Assembly: GCA_039545315.1 (NCBI GenBank)
Contig: BCIM01000001.1
Span: forward strand, 1,831,783-1,895,782
From: Kondoa malvinella
Lineage: Eukaryota > Basidiomycota > Agaricostilbomycetes > Agaricostilbales > Kondoaceae
DNA length: 64,000 bases
Direction of reading: 5' to 3'
Below, piece by piece: positions 47,001-56,516 of the stretch. A program made the translations under genes and the position numbers. Each line of letters starts with the position of its first letter. Positions within the stretch are counted from its first letter, which is position 1. Below the pieces are notes generated by a model. That model did no database searches and had not been told where the DNA came from. It saw nothing but the letters and a program-made list of their open reading frames with translations.

Positions 47001-47218
47001 GAGTCGGCGGATGAAGGAGATTATGATCGGTGTGTTTCTCAATCGTAAGTATAATACATACGGCTAAAGTAGGTCACAGGGTGGTTGGTACGCTTCCAAA
47101 AGTCGAAGAGGGCGTGAGCATGGAAGCGAGCGATCTTCGCAGACACGAGAACGACAGCGCGAAAACAACGGCTGTCGACGATGAAGCGAAGTTGCATCAG
47201 CGAAAAGGACTCGAATAA
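44021..47218 (+). CDS. Glycerol-3-phosphate / DHAP acyltransferase (Sct1/Gat1 type)
   Basis: This ER enzyme makes lysophosphatidate, the first step of glycerolipid synthesis. The acyltransferase part shows FFREIRPRGAYKIP, APHHNQFVDPLLL (HX4D motif), GIFPEGGSHDR and QIIPTGLSYFHPHKF. Membrane helices follow later (VLLVYRSLLVGGWTVVALPG). A charged disordered tail ends QRKGLE. In the model given, an N-terminal part (MADAPKNDHIQPALS, then LQQTVSDLQSLLLQYLRLLP) is joined to the enzyme by a 59-nt intron (44565-44623, GTAAGC to ATTACAG) that keeps phase. Unspliced, that part ends in a TGA at 44588-44590 overlapping an ATG at 44587, from which the enzyme alone could start. Known fungal GPATs usually start near the second point, so the extension is uncertain. 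Confidence 0.8.
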
Positions 47219-47362
47219 GGGTATATGTGCTATTAGGTCTGTTACATAGGTCTGTTAACTAGTCGTTGGGTTGCTGTGCCTTTAGTCAGATGGAAGTTCA
47301 ATCATAGCTAGGTATCACTTCAGACGCTAATAACCCTAATAACACGTGATTTACAAACGGCC

Positions 47363-47962
47363 ATGAAGCAACAGCAGCCCTTTAATTCCGATGTCAATAG
47401 CTACAGATATCTGACCAAGTCTGATATCTATATCGTGCAAGGCAGCAAGATAAAGGGCGAGATTGTTCGAAAGCAGTTGGAATACGGGCAGGCTCAATTT
47501 GTTGCGATACTCCGGAACTGGCAGAATGCCAACAGGTTGCCCTCTCAGGCTGAAGAGGAGGTAAGATAGCATCTGTTTGCGATTAGGATCTACGTTGCTT
47601 ACCAGACTGCCAATTACCAGATTGGCATTCTGAATGGTCAGCTTCTTCAAAACCTTTGTATGCTGTATGATGATAGTGCAGCAGAGGCTCTTCTTTCTAT
47701 GGTCTGCCACGCAAGCTATGGAAGCACTGAACAACAAGTATGGTGAACGAGTCATGCCTCAGCAATTTGCTCATTTGCTACTTCCGCTTGTCAGACGCGC
47801 CTATCAACAGCACATATGCCGACTCTGCCTATGTTCGACGTGAAGCACAGCAAGAATATCTTGATGACAAACAGTCTCGTCGCTGGATCTGGCGCATCCG
47901 TCCTGGCTGCACAGAAGAGGAAACGCAGAGCAGTTTATTCGGGACGCTCTGTACTACAGTGA
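47363..47962 (+). CDS. Unrecognised small protein gene
   Basis: I do not recognise this product. Three exons can be joined with canonical introns of about 48 and 57 nt. They give MKQQQPFNSDVNSYRYL, then GQAQFVAILRNWQNANRLPS, YQIGILNGQLLQNLCMLYDD and a basic C-terminus (LAAQKRKRRAVYSGRSVLQ), about 165 residues in total. The middle looks like an amphipathic helical domain; there is no signal peptide or membrane segment. It follows the acyltransferase by 144 bp on the same strand and starts the group of four unfamiliar genes. An opposing ORF covers part of it, so coding status is only moderately supported. Confidence 0.4.
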
Positions 47963-48161
47963 GCTCTTCAGTGTAGATCCGATTTCAACGCTTGTCGAAT
48001 TCTGTCTGGAGCCCACACAGCGCTCCTCCTCCCGCCTATGGAACGTGGGACCTATGTAATGTAAATTAGGGGTCGAATTAAGCTGAATGTAATTTGTCTG
48101 TCTCTCTTCCTCTCGTCTCATACCATTCGTCTCCAAGAACTAGTTATCATGTCGTAGCCTG

Positions 48162-48693
48162 ATGTCGAACAAGGTGGGTGCTACGAATTGACAATGTCCT
48201 AAATTAAGCCAGGCTGCAGTTTTCCGCAATGAAAGCATTACCAGCACTCCAGCTGCTTCGCCAGAGAAGGTCTTGACTGTTCAGAAATCTCCGTCTGAAG
48301 ATGCATACGCCGACATGCAGCTCATGCTCGCCTCTGAGGAGTTCGAAGAAAAGGTGGAACCTGAATTTGGAATCGGTTTGAAACGTATGTTTGGCAGGAT
48401 CAGTGGTGAGTACCCAACGATCAACGCGAGTGGATACTGTCTGATATATGAAGGCAGCGGAACATTCCAGGGAGGCAAACATGCGGGAGAGCAAGAAGGT
48501 CACTGAGGAAGCAGTAGTGAGCAAGCAACAGGAAAAGGATACGAGCAAGAGCAAGACGGATGTAGCTGATCAGAGTGACAAGAAGCAAGACTCGATCAAG
48601 GGGAGCGTCCTGGCATCTTGGACTGATGCATTCGCGCCCACTTTGGGACCAATTCGCCAGTCGTCTTGTAATCCTTTTCCGACACTGAGATAG
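48162..48693 (+). CDS. Unrecognised small, charged protein gene
   Basis: I do not recognise this product. A four-codon first exon (MSNK) is joined by a 39-nt intron to AAVFRNESITSTPAASPEKV. A second intron of about 52 nt leads to a Lys/Glu/Ser-rich stretch (EKDTSKSKTDVADQSDKKQD). The protein ends FAPTLGPIRQSSCNPFPTLR, about 145 residues. An acidic helical segment (YADMQLMLASEEFEEKVEPE) is the most structured part. All three exons keep phase. No domain, signal peptide or membrane segment is visible. Confidence 0.5.
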
Positions 48694-48998
48694 CATCGAT
48701 TCGGAGCTGGTTCAGCTAGCCTTCGGCCTGCGTTCGAGTACAATGCGGCATTGGTGCGGCTAAGCAAGGGAATGTATGAAGAAGGAGAGAGGTGATTGCA
48801 TGACGAACGAATTACAGATGCATGGTCCGAGTTGCGTTCGTGAGTAGTACACAATCTGCAGCGACCAAATGGCGTTTTGTACCATGCGTTCGCCTTCACC
48901 TAGCGGATGACTGGCGACATTGCGTTCGCGCTTGCTTGCGAACGGTTGAATGCGTGCACTGTCTCTCGCTTGCTTCATTCTACGACAAGTTGCACAAG
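48694..48998. other. Short intergenic region, nothing recognised
   Basis: About 300 bp separate two same-strand unrecognised genes. Only short ORFs without family resemblance are present; promoter elements are not evident. Confidence 0.3.
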
Positions 48999-49930
48999 AT
49001 GTCTGCGGGCGAGCCTGTGATACCCAGTGACGCAGAAGTCGTGGCCGCTACAGAGCTTGTCCTTGCTGCCTATCCAGAACTTGGCAGGCTGAAAGTCCTG
49101 GCTCAGCTGAAGAGCGAAAACAATTGGAGTCTCTCATCTGGCTGCACATTATGCTCCGCCGCAAGAACGAGCCGTAGCTAGCAGTTCTGGCAGTTCAAGC
49201 GGATCAAACGTTATTCGAGAAGATGACCCTTCTATGCCAATGCCATTTCTGCCTACCAATGCTCTACAAGCTCAGCAAGACTATGCCGAGAGCTCGACTC
49301 GAATATACAAGATTTACGGGCGTAGATATGACTATGGCATATCACCGAATGTCAGCTTGTCGTGCATCTCCTCATGGTGCTATGGCTGATAGCCGCTGCG
49401 CACAGGCGGACCAAGGCGTAATGTTTATGTTGTGCCAGGAGCGCATCAGGAAGATGCAAGGAACCTCAGCAATGCCTCAAACTCCAGAAGCCATGGAAAG
49501 TGCATGTCGTTCACTCACTGTCCGTCCAATCTGGAGAATGTACAAGAACGCTGCTCGCATCGCTGGAGTATCGCTAGAGGATGTTGGCAGGCAATTTAAC
49601 GCAGAGTTGCTGTTGCATTATAGCGAATTGCTGCAATTCACTGAATTGCATTGTTGCAGATACGGTTTAGACGCTCTCGCCTACGACGAAACTGAGTCAC
49701 CGGAAGAGATTGACCTTCGCAAACGGCGCTTCAAGCAAAGCAAGTTGAAGATGATGGCCGAAATTGATCGAAACCATCCAGGGAAAATCAAGAAGGACAG
49801 ACAGGGCAAAATCATGTATGATGAAAAAGTGCACGGGGAGGACGTTCTGATCCTGGTCAGAATCGACAAGGCAACTGGTAGAGAGATAGAGCCGGTCAAT
49901 AGTACTCGAGAAAAGGCGAGCATGCAATGA
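48999..49930 (+). CDS. Unrecognised multi-exon gene
   Basis: I do not recognise this product. It starts MSAGEPVIPSDAEVVAATEL, then AAYPELGRLKVLAQLKSENN. A first intron (about 38-49 nt, donor GTCTCT) moves to a Ser-rich linker and NVIREDDPSMPMPFLPTNAL. Two further introns lead to GVMFMLCQERIRKMQGTSAM, VRPIWRMYKNAARIAGVSLE and ESPEEIDLRKRRFKQSKLKM. The protein ends EIEPVNSTREKASMQ. The C-terminal half is helical and charged. The later two introns are clear because they keep phase with canonical ends; the first is the weakest join. No catalytic motif is visible. Confidence 0.55.
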
Positions 49931-49991
49931 CCGTGAGTCCAGAAACCGCCTCACGCTTGAACACCTCTGATCTTACTTACTTAGAATACGC

Positions 49992-50489
49992 TCATTCTTG
50001 CCCTTCTCCCAATTCTATCAACCCCTGTAAGAATCTCGTCCAGCTTGGTCCCGGACATTCCCCGCCCACTGCATTGGCATGTGCGATAAAGCCAGGCGGT
50101 ATTGCGCAAGCTCTGGTGCGGGCCATTGGACCTGCCAGAAACGACTGCCAGGCAACTCCCATATCACCCTTCTCCTTGGCGAACGCGTCTCTTCCTCGCA
50201 CTGTCTCCATAATATCTTCGGATCCCGGCGGCATCTGGCGAGCTACATTCTCCCGCGTTGACAGCATGATCCGGTCCAACTTGAAGGAAGAGGCGGCCTT
50301 TGCTAAGCTCGGATTCGATACTGTGGTGAACTCGTAGACGACAACCAGGCGTAATCTCTCCTCCAAATTATCCGCCAACTTTTGCTTCCCTACTCGGCCC
50401 TGCAAGAGTCCAAGCTGTTCGAACGTCGCCCGCAGCAAAACACTGCTGTATGAAGCGAGGAAGGCGTCGAAGATGCCTAGCATCTGCAT
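49992..50489 (-). CDS. Unrecognised small protein gene beside the palindromic element
   Basis: I do not recognise this product. An uninterrupted ORF from MQMLGIFDAFLASYSSVLLR encodes about 165 residues, with a helical first half (KQKLADNLEERLRLVVVYEF) and a Gly/Pro-richer end (GPMARTRACAIPPGFIAHAN). It is one of very few intronless candidates in the window. It is convergent with the previous gene. Its start lies only 14 bp from the edge of the compound palindrome, so that element would be in its promoter or 5' UTR. The frame continues upstream into the palindrome to about 50525. It could be a chance ORF. Confidence 0.38.
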   Translation of the reverse strand: MQMLGIFDAFLASYSSVLLRATFEQLGLLQGRVGKQKLADNLEERLRLVVVYEFTTVSNPSLAKAASSFKLDRIMLSTRENVARQMPPGSEDIMETVRGRDAFAKEKGDMGVAWQSFLAGPMARTRACAIPPGFIAHANAVGGECPGPSWTRFLQGLIELGEGQE

Positions 50490-50502
50490 TGACGAGAGAT
50501 CC

Positions 50503-50616
50503 CACGGCGGGCAAAGGGAAGTCACTTTTTCAAAAAGTGACTACGCCAGGGTTAAGATTTCAAGTGTGGCGTAGTCACTTTCGCGAAAAGTGACTTCGCA
50601 GGCTGTGCCCGCCGTG
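50503..50616. repeat. 114-bp compound palindrome (possible foldback/MITE-like element)
   Basis: The outermost 11 bp (CACGGCGGGCA, 50503-50513, and its complement at 50606-50616) are inverted. Inside them, 31-bp arms at 50518-50548 and 50567-50597 are inverted copies that differ only in a central four bases. Each arm is itself a hairpin, AGTCACTTTT facing AAAGTGACT. AAAGTGACT or its complement therefore occurs four times. The spacer is 18 bp (50549-50566). The block could form a cruciform or a strong RNA hairpin. I see no target-site duplication. Confidence 0.85.
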
Positions 50617-51137
50617 TCCGAATGGGTCCTAGTGCCTTCAACCGATCACGGCCTTGACGATTCCCTTTGCATGAGATTTTATGCCGCTTCCAGGCTTGCA
50701 ATTGACAAGGCCGACCGCAATATCTTGTCACTTAGAGTATAGGGTTTAGCTGGGCTCTAGATTGGCTAGTCAAATGTACTTACTGTGACATTTTGAGCAC
50801 CTCGAGAACTTTTTGTCCAATTCTGTCTCGCTCTTCCCACACTCGTCACGTCGATAAACCTCAACACCCTGATCTGTCATTGGTTGTGTACTGGACCGGC
50901 GAGGACTTGTTGAATTCTCTTTTCTTGACGCGAATTGGAAACTTGTATTACGCGTCTTTTGTGCTTGCAGTCGGTTTGCTCTGGACTGCTGGTTGTACAG
51001 AACGTCTATTGGCGGCTGTCACTGGACGCGAGTTTTTCTGCTAGTGTAATGGTCCTGAAAGACCGGCTCCCGTATCAACAAATAGCGAATGCAATGTCTG
51101 TAGGTCCATGTAATCCCTCCCATGATGCGCCCTCGTG
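50617..51137. other. Intergenic stretch, no gene recognised
   Basis: About 520 bp lie between the palindrome and the SEC53 stop. A plus-strand ORF at 50793-51044 has one hydrophobic stretch but no family resemblance or splice support. I see no RNA gene. Confidence 0.3.
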
Positions 51138-52397
51138 CTACGAAAGGAATAGCCTTTTGCAAATCTCGAGTGTCTCCTGAGGATTTTTGACTGCATGACC
51201 GATCGTTCGAGGATCTTCGTAGATCTCGTAGTCGTTTCCGCCTGCGAACTCGAGTGAGTCGTGTCATGAAGCAGAAGCGTGAAACCTGTCATTCACCTTT
51301 GTGCGTTTTATCACCTAAAACCGCATAAGCTTGTTGTGTGCTATGGTTAAGGGAACATACCAAAGAAATGAATCTCGGTAAAGCCTTCGTTTTCAACATG
51401 TCGAAGAGCGTATGTCTTGTCCCATCTAGGCGGTCCTGTCAGGCTACAAGCCAGGGATTTAAAGCTAATACTCACCCAGCAGGGAACTGCAATCTCCGAG
51501 TGAGATAAGCAGGCATAGATCGGCAGAGATACTTACCACGTCGAAGGAGATCTGACCACCGATCGAATAGTTCAAGCCATAGTCGGCAAATTCCTTCCTT
51601 AAAGCCTCAACGAAAGGTTTGCGTACGTTGTGCTCCTACGAAGCTCATCAGTGCTTGTCGTGATACCCTAGAATCCTAGTCACATTGTCGTATTTCTCGA
51701 AGTCGTGCCGCTCTTGGTTGCTATCGCGCTAGAATGAGGCCGACATAAAACCAGATAGCACGAAATTCACCTTGCGTTACGCCCGATCGGTGAGATGTTG
51801 ATTATGCCATTCCTACAGCAGCTTCACCTCAGCGAGACAAGGTGAAACCTGGTATTCGACGGACCGGAACTCGATAAAAGTTCCCCTGGGCTATCGAGTC
51901 AGCTCGACGACAGCAGCGACGAGCCCAGCCGCACCTTTTGACTGGAATATCCAAGTCGGCAATGTAATGGAGGACAAAGTTCGCCAGCGTCTTGTACTTT
52001 TCTTCGCCTAACCAACCGATAAAGCTTTGGGAAGCAATCTCTTGGCCCAATTTGAATGCAATGAGACCGTTCTCGGCAAAGCAGTAATCAAAGAAATCGG
52101 TCACTGCACGCGAAAAGCTCAGCCTAGCAACGCGTTCATCATTACTGGACTAGCCTTGACCGGTCGGACCATGTACGCCTATTTGTTCTTGCTGTTTGGC
52201 TAGATTGCTTCCGCCCAGAGAGCCAATGACGACCTTTTTGCGCAGCTGTTGCAGCATTTCGAGAATCTCTGGAGTGACATCCTGCACTTCGGCGTATCTC
52301 AAGTCAAAGCGAGTCGCGCGATAAACAGGTATAGACTGACCCTGCGAGCTGGCGTGAGCGTGTCATCGACATCGAACAGCACGAGTACATTGCCCAT
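51138..52397 (-). CDS. SEC53: Phosphomannomutase (Sec53)
   Basis: This cytosolic HAD-family enzyme converts mannose-6-phosphate to mannose-1-phosphate for GDP-mannose, and so for N-glycosylation, O-mannosylation and GPI anchors. The nucleophile motif is [12 protein letters not shown] near the start ([12 protein letters not shown]). Further blocks are [59 protein letters not shown] sequence split by an intron, and [14 protein letters not shown]. The end is [20 protein letters not shown] then CKRLFLS. About eight introns. The product should be full length and active. Confidence 0.95.
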
Positions 52398-52806
52398 AGG
52401 GCGTTCAGAGAATGCGCTGTGACGCAGAGATTTATTCAATTTTGCTGATGGAGGCCAGACGCGTCGAGTGCTCACGAGACATTGACAGACGGCATGATGG
52501 CTTGTACAAAGCTCGAGGAGTTCAGTGTAGCAGCAAGATGGCTCTGAACAAGGGACGGAATTCCGGATATTTTAGCCAAATGGAAGAGCTGAGAAGGCAG
52601 CAAGCGATACATGCAATAGAGCTCTATAGTCAATCGTTACATGCCTGTGCTTCAGATTGGACCAACGTCTGCTCCTTGCAGCTTGAATAAGATATGCCGA
52701 GCGGAGCTCAGACAAGGGGCCTAATTGTTTCTTGCAAGACAAGCCTGAGACAGCCCTGTTTCGCTTGAAGATGTTACTACGCATTCGGGAAGACGTCTAC
52801 GCATGA
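52398..52806. promoter_or_regulatory. Region upstream of SEC53
   Basis: About 410 bp lie between the SEC53 start and the stop of the acetyltransferase gene (both minus strand). It should carry the SEC53 promoter. A plus-strand ORF at 52412-52690 is open, but no splice route or family supports it. Confidence 0.3.
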
Positions 52807-53774
52807 CTACGATCTGAATGACAGCTCTGGCTGCTCAGATTCCCCTCTGTAACTCCATCGCATCGACCACATGACAAACGACCCGCCTTCGATACGAGGG
52901 AATTCAGCAGTAGCTGCAACCTGAAAGCCCAGATGCTTGTACACGGCAACCTTGGCACGAGTCGTCAGCCTAATAATCCCAGTCCAGAGGTCGAAGATGA
53001 CTCACGTTGTTCGGATCATCGGCTTCGAGGACGATATCGTATCTCAGCTCTCTAGCCTGTAACAAACATGTCAGCACAGCTTCGATGTACTACTCGAGAC
53101 TTGCCTTCGCCTGAATTGCTTTCATCAAAGCTTTTCCTCGCCCTTGACCCCGTTTGCCAGCAGGTATGCAGATATGGCTCAGGTAGATATTATCATATTG
53201 ATCATTGTTTGGCCATGCTTTGCTGTCGGCTAGATTCACGCCAGGCTCGAGCTACCCATACCAATCAGCGTGCTTCAGATCTGATCTGCTGATCACTGAC
53301 TTGAGTCTTCAGATACTGGTAATGCTCAGCGTTGGCTTGCAAAACATCCTCAAATTTTTTTCCAAAGCGTCCTCCCTTGCTTGTGTCCGGCGCTGTTCCC
53401 GGAGGAAAGCACAAAGCAATGCCTTCTCCCTCCGGTAGAATAAAGTACAGGGCAGATCCCATGGCTCCGAGCAGCTTGGCCCGGAAGCCAACTGTGACGT
53501 TTATCAGAATGAAAGCACCGAGCTTGTGTAAGACATACCTCGCCAGTGTACTGCACTCATGTTAGCCAGCAGCGCAAGACGAAGATGGATACTCACAGAC
53601 ACGCCTCGGAACGCGGCTAGTGTAGGGCAGTCGCTACGCCCGAAGCTATCGGCCATGACATTTGCCCAGATAACCAGCTCCTCATCTATCGATTTCTTAG
53701 AGCCTTTTGGTTGTGTCGCCATTGCACTCACCAGACAAGTCTCGGACCACGCTGACTCTGTAAGCGTCTGCCAT
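52807..53774 (-). CDS. GNAT-family N-acetyltransferase
   Basis: This is an acetyl-CoA-dependent acetyltransferase of unknown substrate. The start MADAYRVSVVRDLS is joined by a 46-nt intron to DEELVIWANVMADSFGRS. The GNAT core is seen in LYFILPEGEGIALCFPPGT, YLSHICIPAGKRGQGRGKAL (acetyl-CoA loop RGQGRG) and ADDPNNVAVYKHLGFQVAA, followed by the final strand GGSFVMWSMRW. Four to five introns. The layout resembles fungal GNATs annotated only as acetyltransferase domain proteins. Confidence 0.85.
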
Positions 53775-54009
53775 TGAGACGATAGATAGTCACAGCGCAA
53801 GAAGTCGATTTTCGGTTCATCAACTAATAGCAAAAGCAGTGTCAGATTGCGAGATGAGGGTCTAGAACGCTGTACTTCATCATATGTTACAGTTTGAGCA
53901 GATTGCTGTGCTCCATTTGGGTTTCATATTGCTACATCGCTTCGCGGTATTGATGTAGTCTGCAGCTTACGGTAGCAAACAGCTTGCACAGCTTGCAAAG
54001 CTGACGTGA

Positions 54010-56273
54010 TCACACTCTCTTCCAATCAGCCGATTCAGAGAGTAGCATGGCGAACAGCTCGTCCCTCTTGGATACTTGAACGAATCGTAGAGCTGGCGCA
54101 TCGCCGGACCGCAATAACGTCAACCCAGATCCTTCTCGCTGTCCCTGGTGCTTCTTAACGCCAGTAATAGTTTGGAGCGGTACGGTAAGGATCGTGCGTT
54201 TCCGCGGCGATGCGCTGGTCTCTGAGGCAGAAGGAGCTGGCGAAGACGGGCTGAGCAGCTTGTCTCGGAAATTAATCACTTCTCCTAGACTATCGATGGA
54301 AGTTCAGCACAATCTAAAACCAATCAGGCTCGGATCTTACCTCTGAGATAGGCCGTGAAAGCCTTTCATCGCGTCAAAATAGAGGGCGTTGCCTTCTAGT
54401 CGCAGGTTACCAGGTATCGATTTGTGGAAAGCAAAGTAGTCTGTCGGAAGTTGTTCGTCGAGAAGAGGTGTAGTATCACTAAATGGATCGCTCTCGCCCT
54501 GCGGAAAGAATGAACCAATAATACCAGTCTGAATGACAACACTCACAGCCTTTGAGCGCTTGAAAGGGAATCGACTTCTGACTTTCTGAAAAGTGCTCTT
54601 CGGCAATGTATCAGGCGGCGAAAAGAGGGAAGCAGAATCCAAATCGACAGATGTCTGTTTGCTCTTGCGCTTTCTGAAATCTCGAGCATTCAAGGATCGC
54701 CCTTGCTCGTTGCGCTTTCTAATAAGGTATATCACCACATCGGCATCTGTTGGAGCAGCCCAAAAGAGATAGAAAAGAGGATTGAATGCTCGGCGAAAAC
54801 GAGGATCGCGATCTTGCAGACGAAAGAAGACGAAAAAAGCCATGCCGAGATAAGCGTAGAGAATCTTCATGATAGTCTTGGACGACGCGACAAGCAGAAA
54901 GCAGAAAATGAGGGAATGTCTATCGCGGTCGTTAGCCAGAATCTTGGGCTGGAGAGCGAGACATACAGACAGAGCAAGCGCGAGGTCGCTTCTGGAACTC
55001 GCCAAAGCGCGTAGTTCTTGGCCTTCTCGATCAAGTCCGTACTGTCGTCTATCGCAATCTGGATATCGTCGCCAAATCGGGCAAGCAGATCTCGCGCTAA
55101 GCTGAAGATACCGCTGTTCTTCTCTTTGCTGTCTAGTGCTGGCTCTTGCGGGGTATTAGGTACAGACGAAGAAGAAACGCTTCGCTTCGGAGATGTCGCA
55201 GCGAAAGAGCCAGCCATAATAGACGCGTTGTTTACTGTGCTCAAGAGAGACGATCCCAGGAACCCGAGCTCTGCTCTTGCATTCAGATCTTTTGATAGCT
55301 GATTGGCTTCCCGCATGCGGGCCTTTTGCTCTTTGATCTCTTGTCGAATCACAGACGCGGTCGGTGGATGAAGCCATCGCCTTAGAATAATATATAAAGG
55401 AATTCCAAAGAGAAGAGCAGGCTGCGGAAACATCAGCTGGATCAAAAACTGAGTAGGTTTAGGCATACTACAATGTCATATGCCCAGCAAACAGTGTAGA
55501 GCAATGCCAAACAGCCGGTCATCGACGTGTCCTCCCACATATATATCTTTCTGATGTTTCGACAAGCTTTTGATAGATCTCGAGGACTAGCAGAGATGTA
55601 AAGCCGCTCTACCGAAGCGCGAGTCGCCGAGGATGTAATGCTGAATTTCTGGGGACGTCCTGAATCGAGCAGCATGTCTCTTGGAAGCACACGCTCTGCA
55701 GTGCTCCTGGCGTACTGAATCAGTGTCAGCTGCCTGCGTCGCTTGCAAAGGGCAAAAGCCTACAGCTGACAGATAAGCAGCATAATCCACCTTGCCGTCC
55801 GCCGAGGTAAACCGCTTTATCGAGGGCACAATAGCATCCGGATCCATGAAAGCTTCCTGCCGCACTTCCTTGAGATATTTGGAAGAGCGGGCTAGAAAGT
55901 CTTGCAATTCTAGATCTTCCAAGATAGCACTGGCTTGCCTAACAGCAGCTTCTTCACCTTCTTCGTCTGTACTGGCATCGGTGAGTATTGAAGCCAGCGA
56001 GATAGAACTCGCGGATCTTCGCCTTGAGCCAATCGGTCGCTGGACTGGCGAACTCGTAGCAGAGTCTGCTCCTTCGAACGCCAAAACAGGAATGGTATCA
56101 TGATTAGAGGGTAGTTCAAATGCAGTCAGGGTATTATCAGGAGCGTCATTCAACGAAGGTCTTCTGGCATGCACATGTGGGCTCGGCGAAGGAGATAGTC
56201 GAACCTGGTCGGCGCGTTTACGCTCCTGAGCGAGTGAACGAGGATGCCTAGGCGGAGGCTGGAATGTGCTCAT
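54010..56273 (-). CDS. GRAM-domain membrane protein (GRAMD4-like)
   Basis: GRAMD4-like proteins are ER or membrane-contact proteins with a C-terminal lipid-binding GRAM domain. The protein starts MSTFQPPPRHPRSLAQERK with a Ser/Pro-rich disordered region. A conserved region follows (DLSKACRNIRKIYMWEDTSM, PQPALLFGIPLYIILRRWLH), then two or three hydrophobic stretches (SLIFCFLLVASSKTIMKILY, YLGMAFFVFFRL, FNPLFYLFWAAPTDADVVIY). The GRAM domain contains FHKSIPGNLRLEGNALYFDA and ends LRFVQVSKRDELFAMLLSES. The exon order and phases fit throughout. The cellular role in fungi is not established; lipid transfer or membrane-contact work is an inference. Confidence 0.8.
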
Positions 56274-56516
56274 GGTGGGTATCAAATGGTCATGGCTGTT
56301 GAAACACAGAAGCAAGACGGTTTGGACGACATCACTGCCTTCAAATATCAAAAGATAGACCCGAGAGCAAACGCAGCCATATGGCTTCCATACGCGACGA
56401 GATTACTTCAACGAAATGCAGCACTGACCCATACAACACTATCAAATACACCAAGAAAGCCCAAGATAGGTAATGCGGCTTAGAAGCAATCGTCTGCCGA
56501 AGGACTGTAGCTCTCA

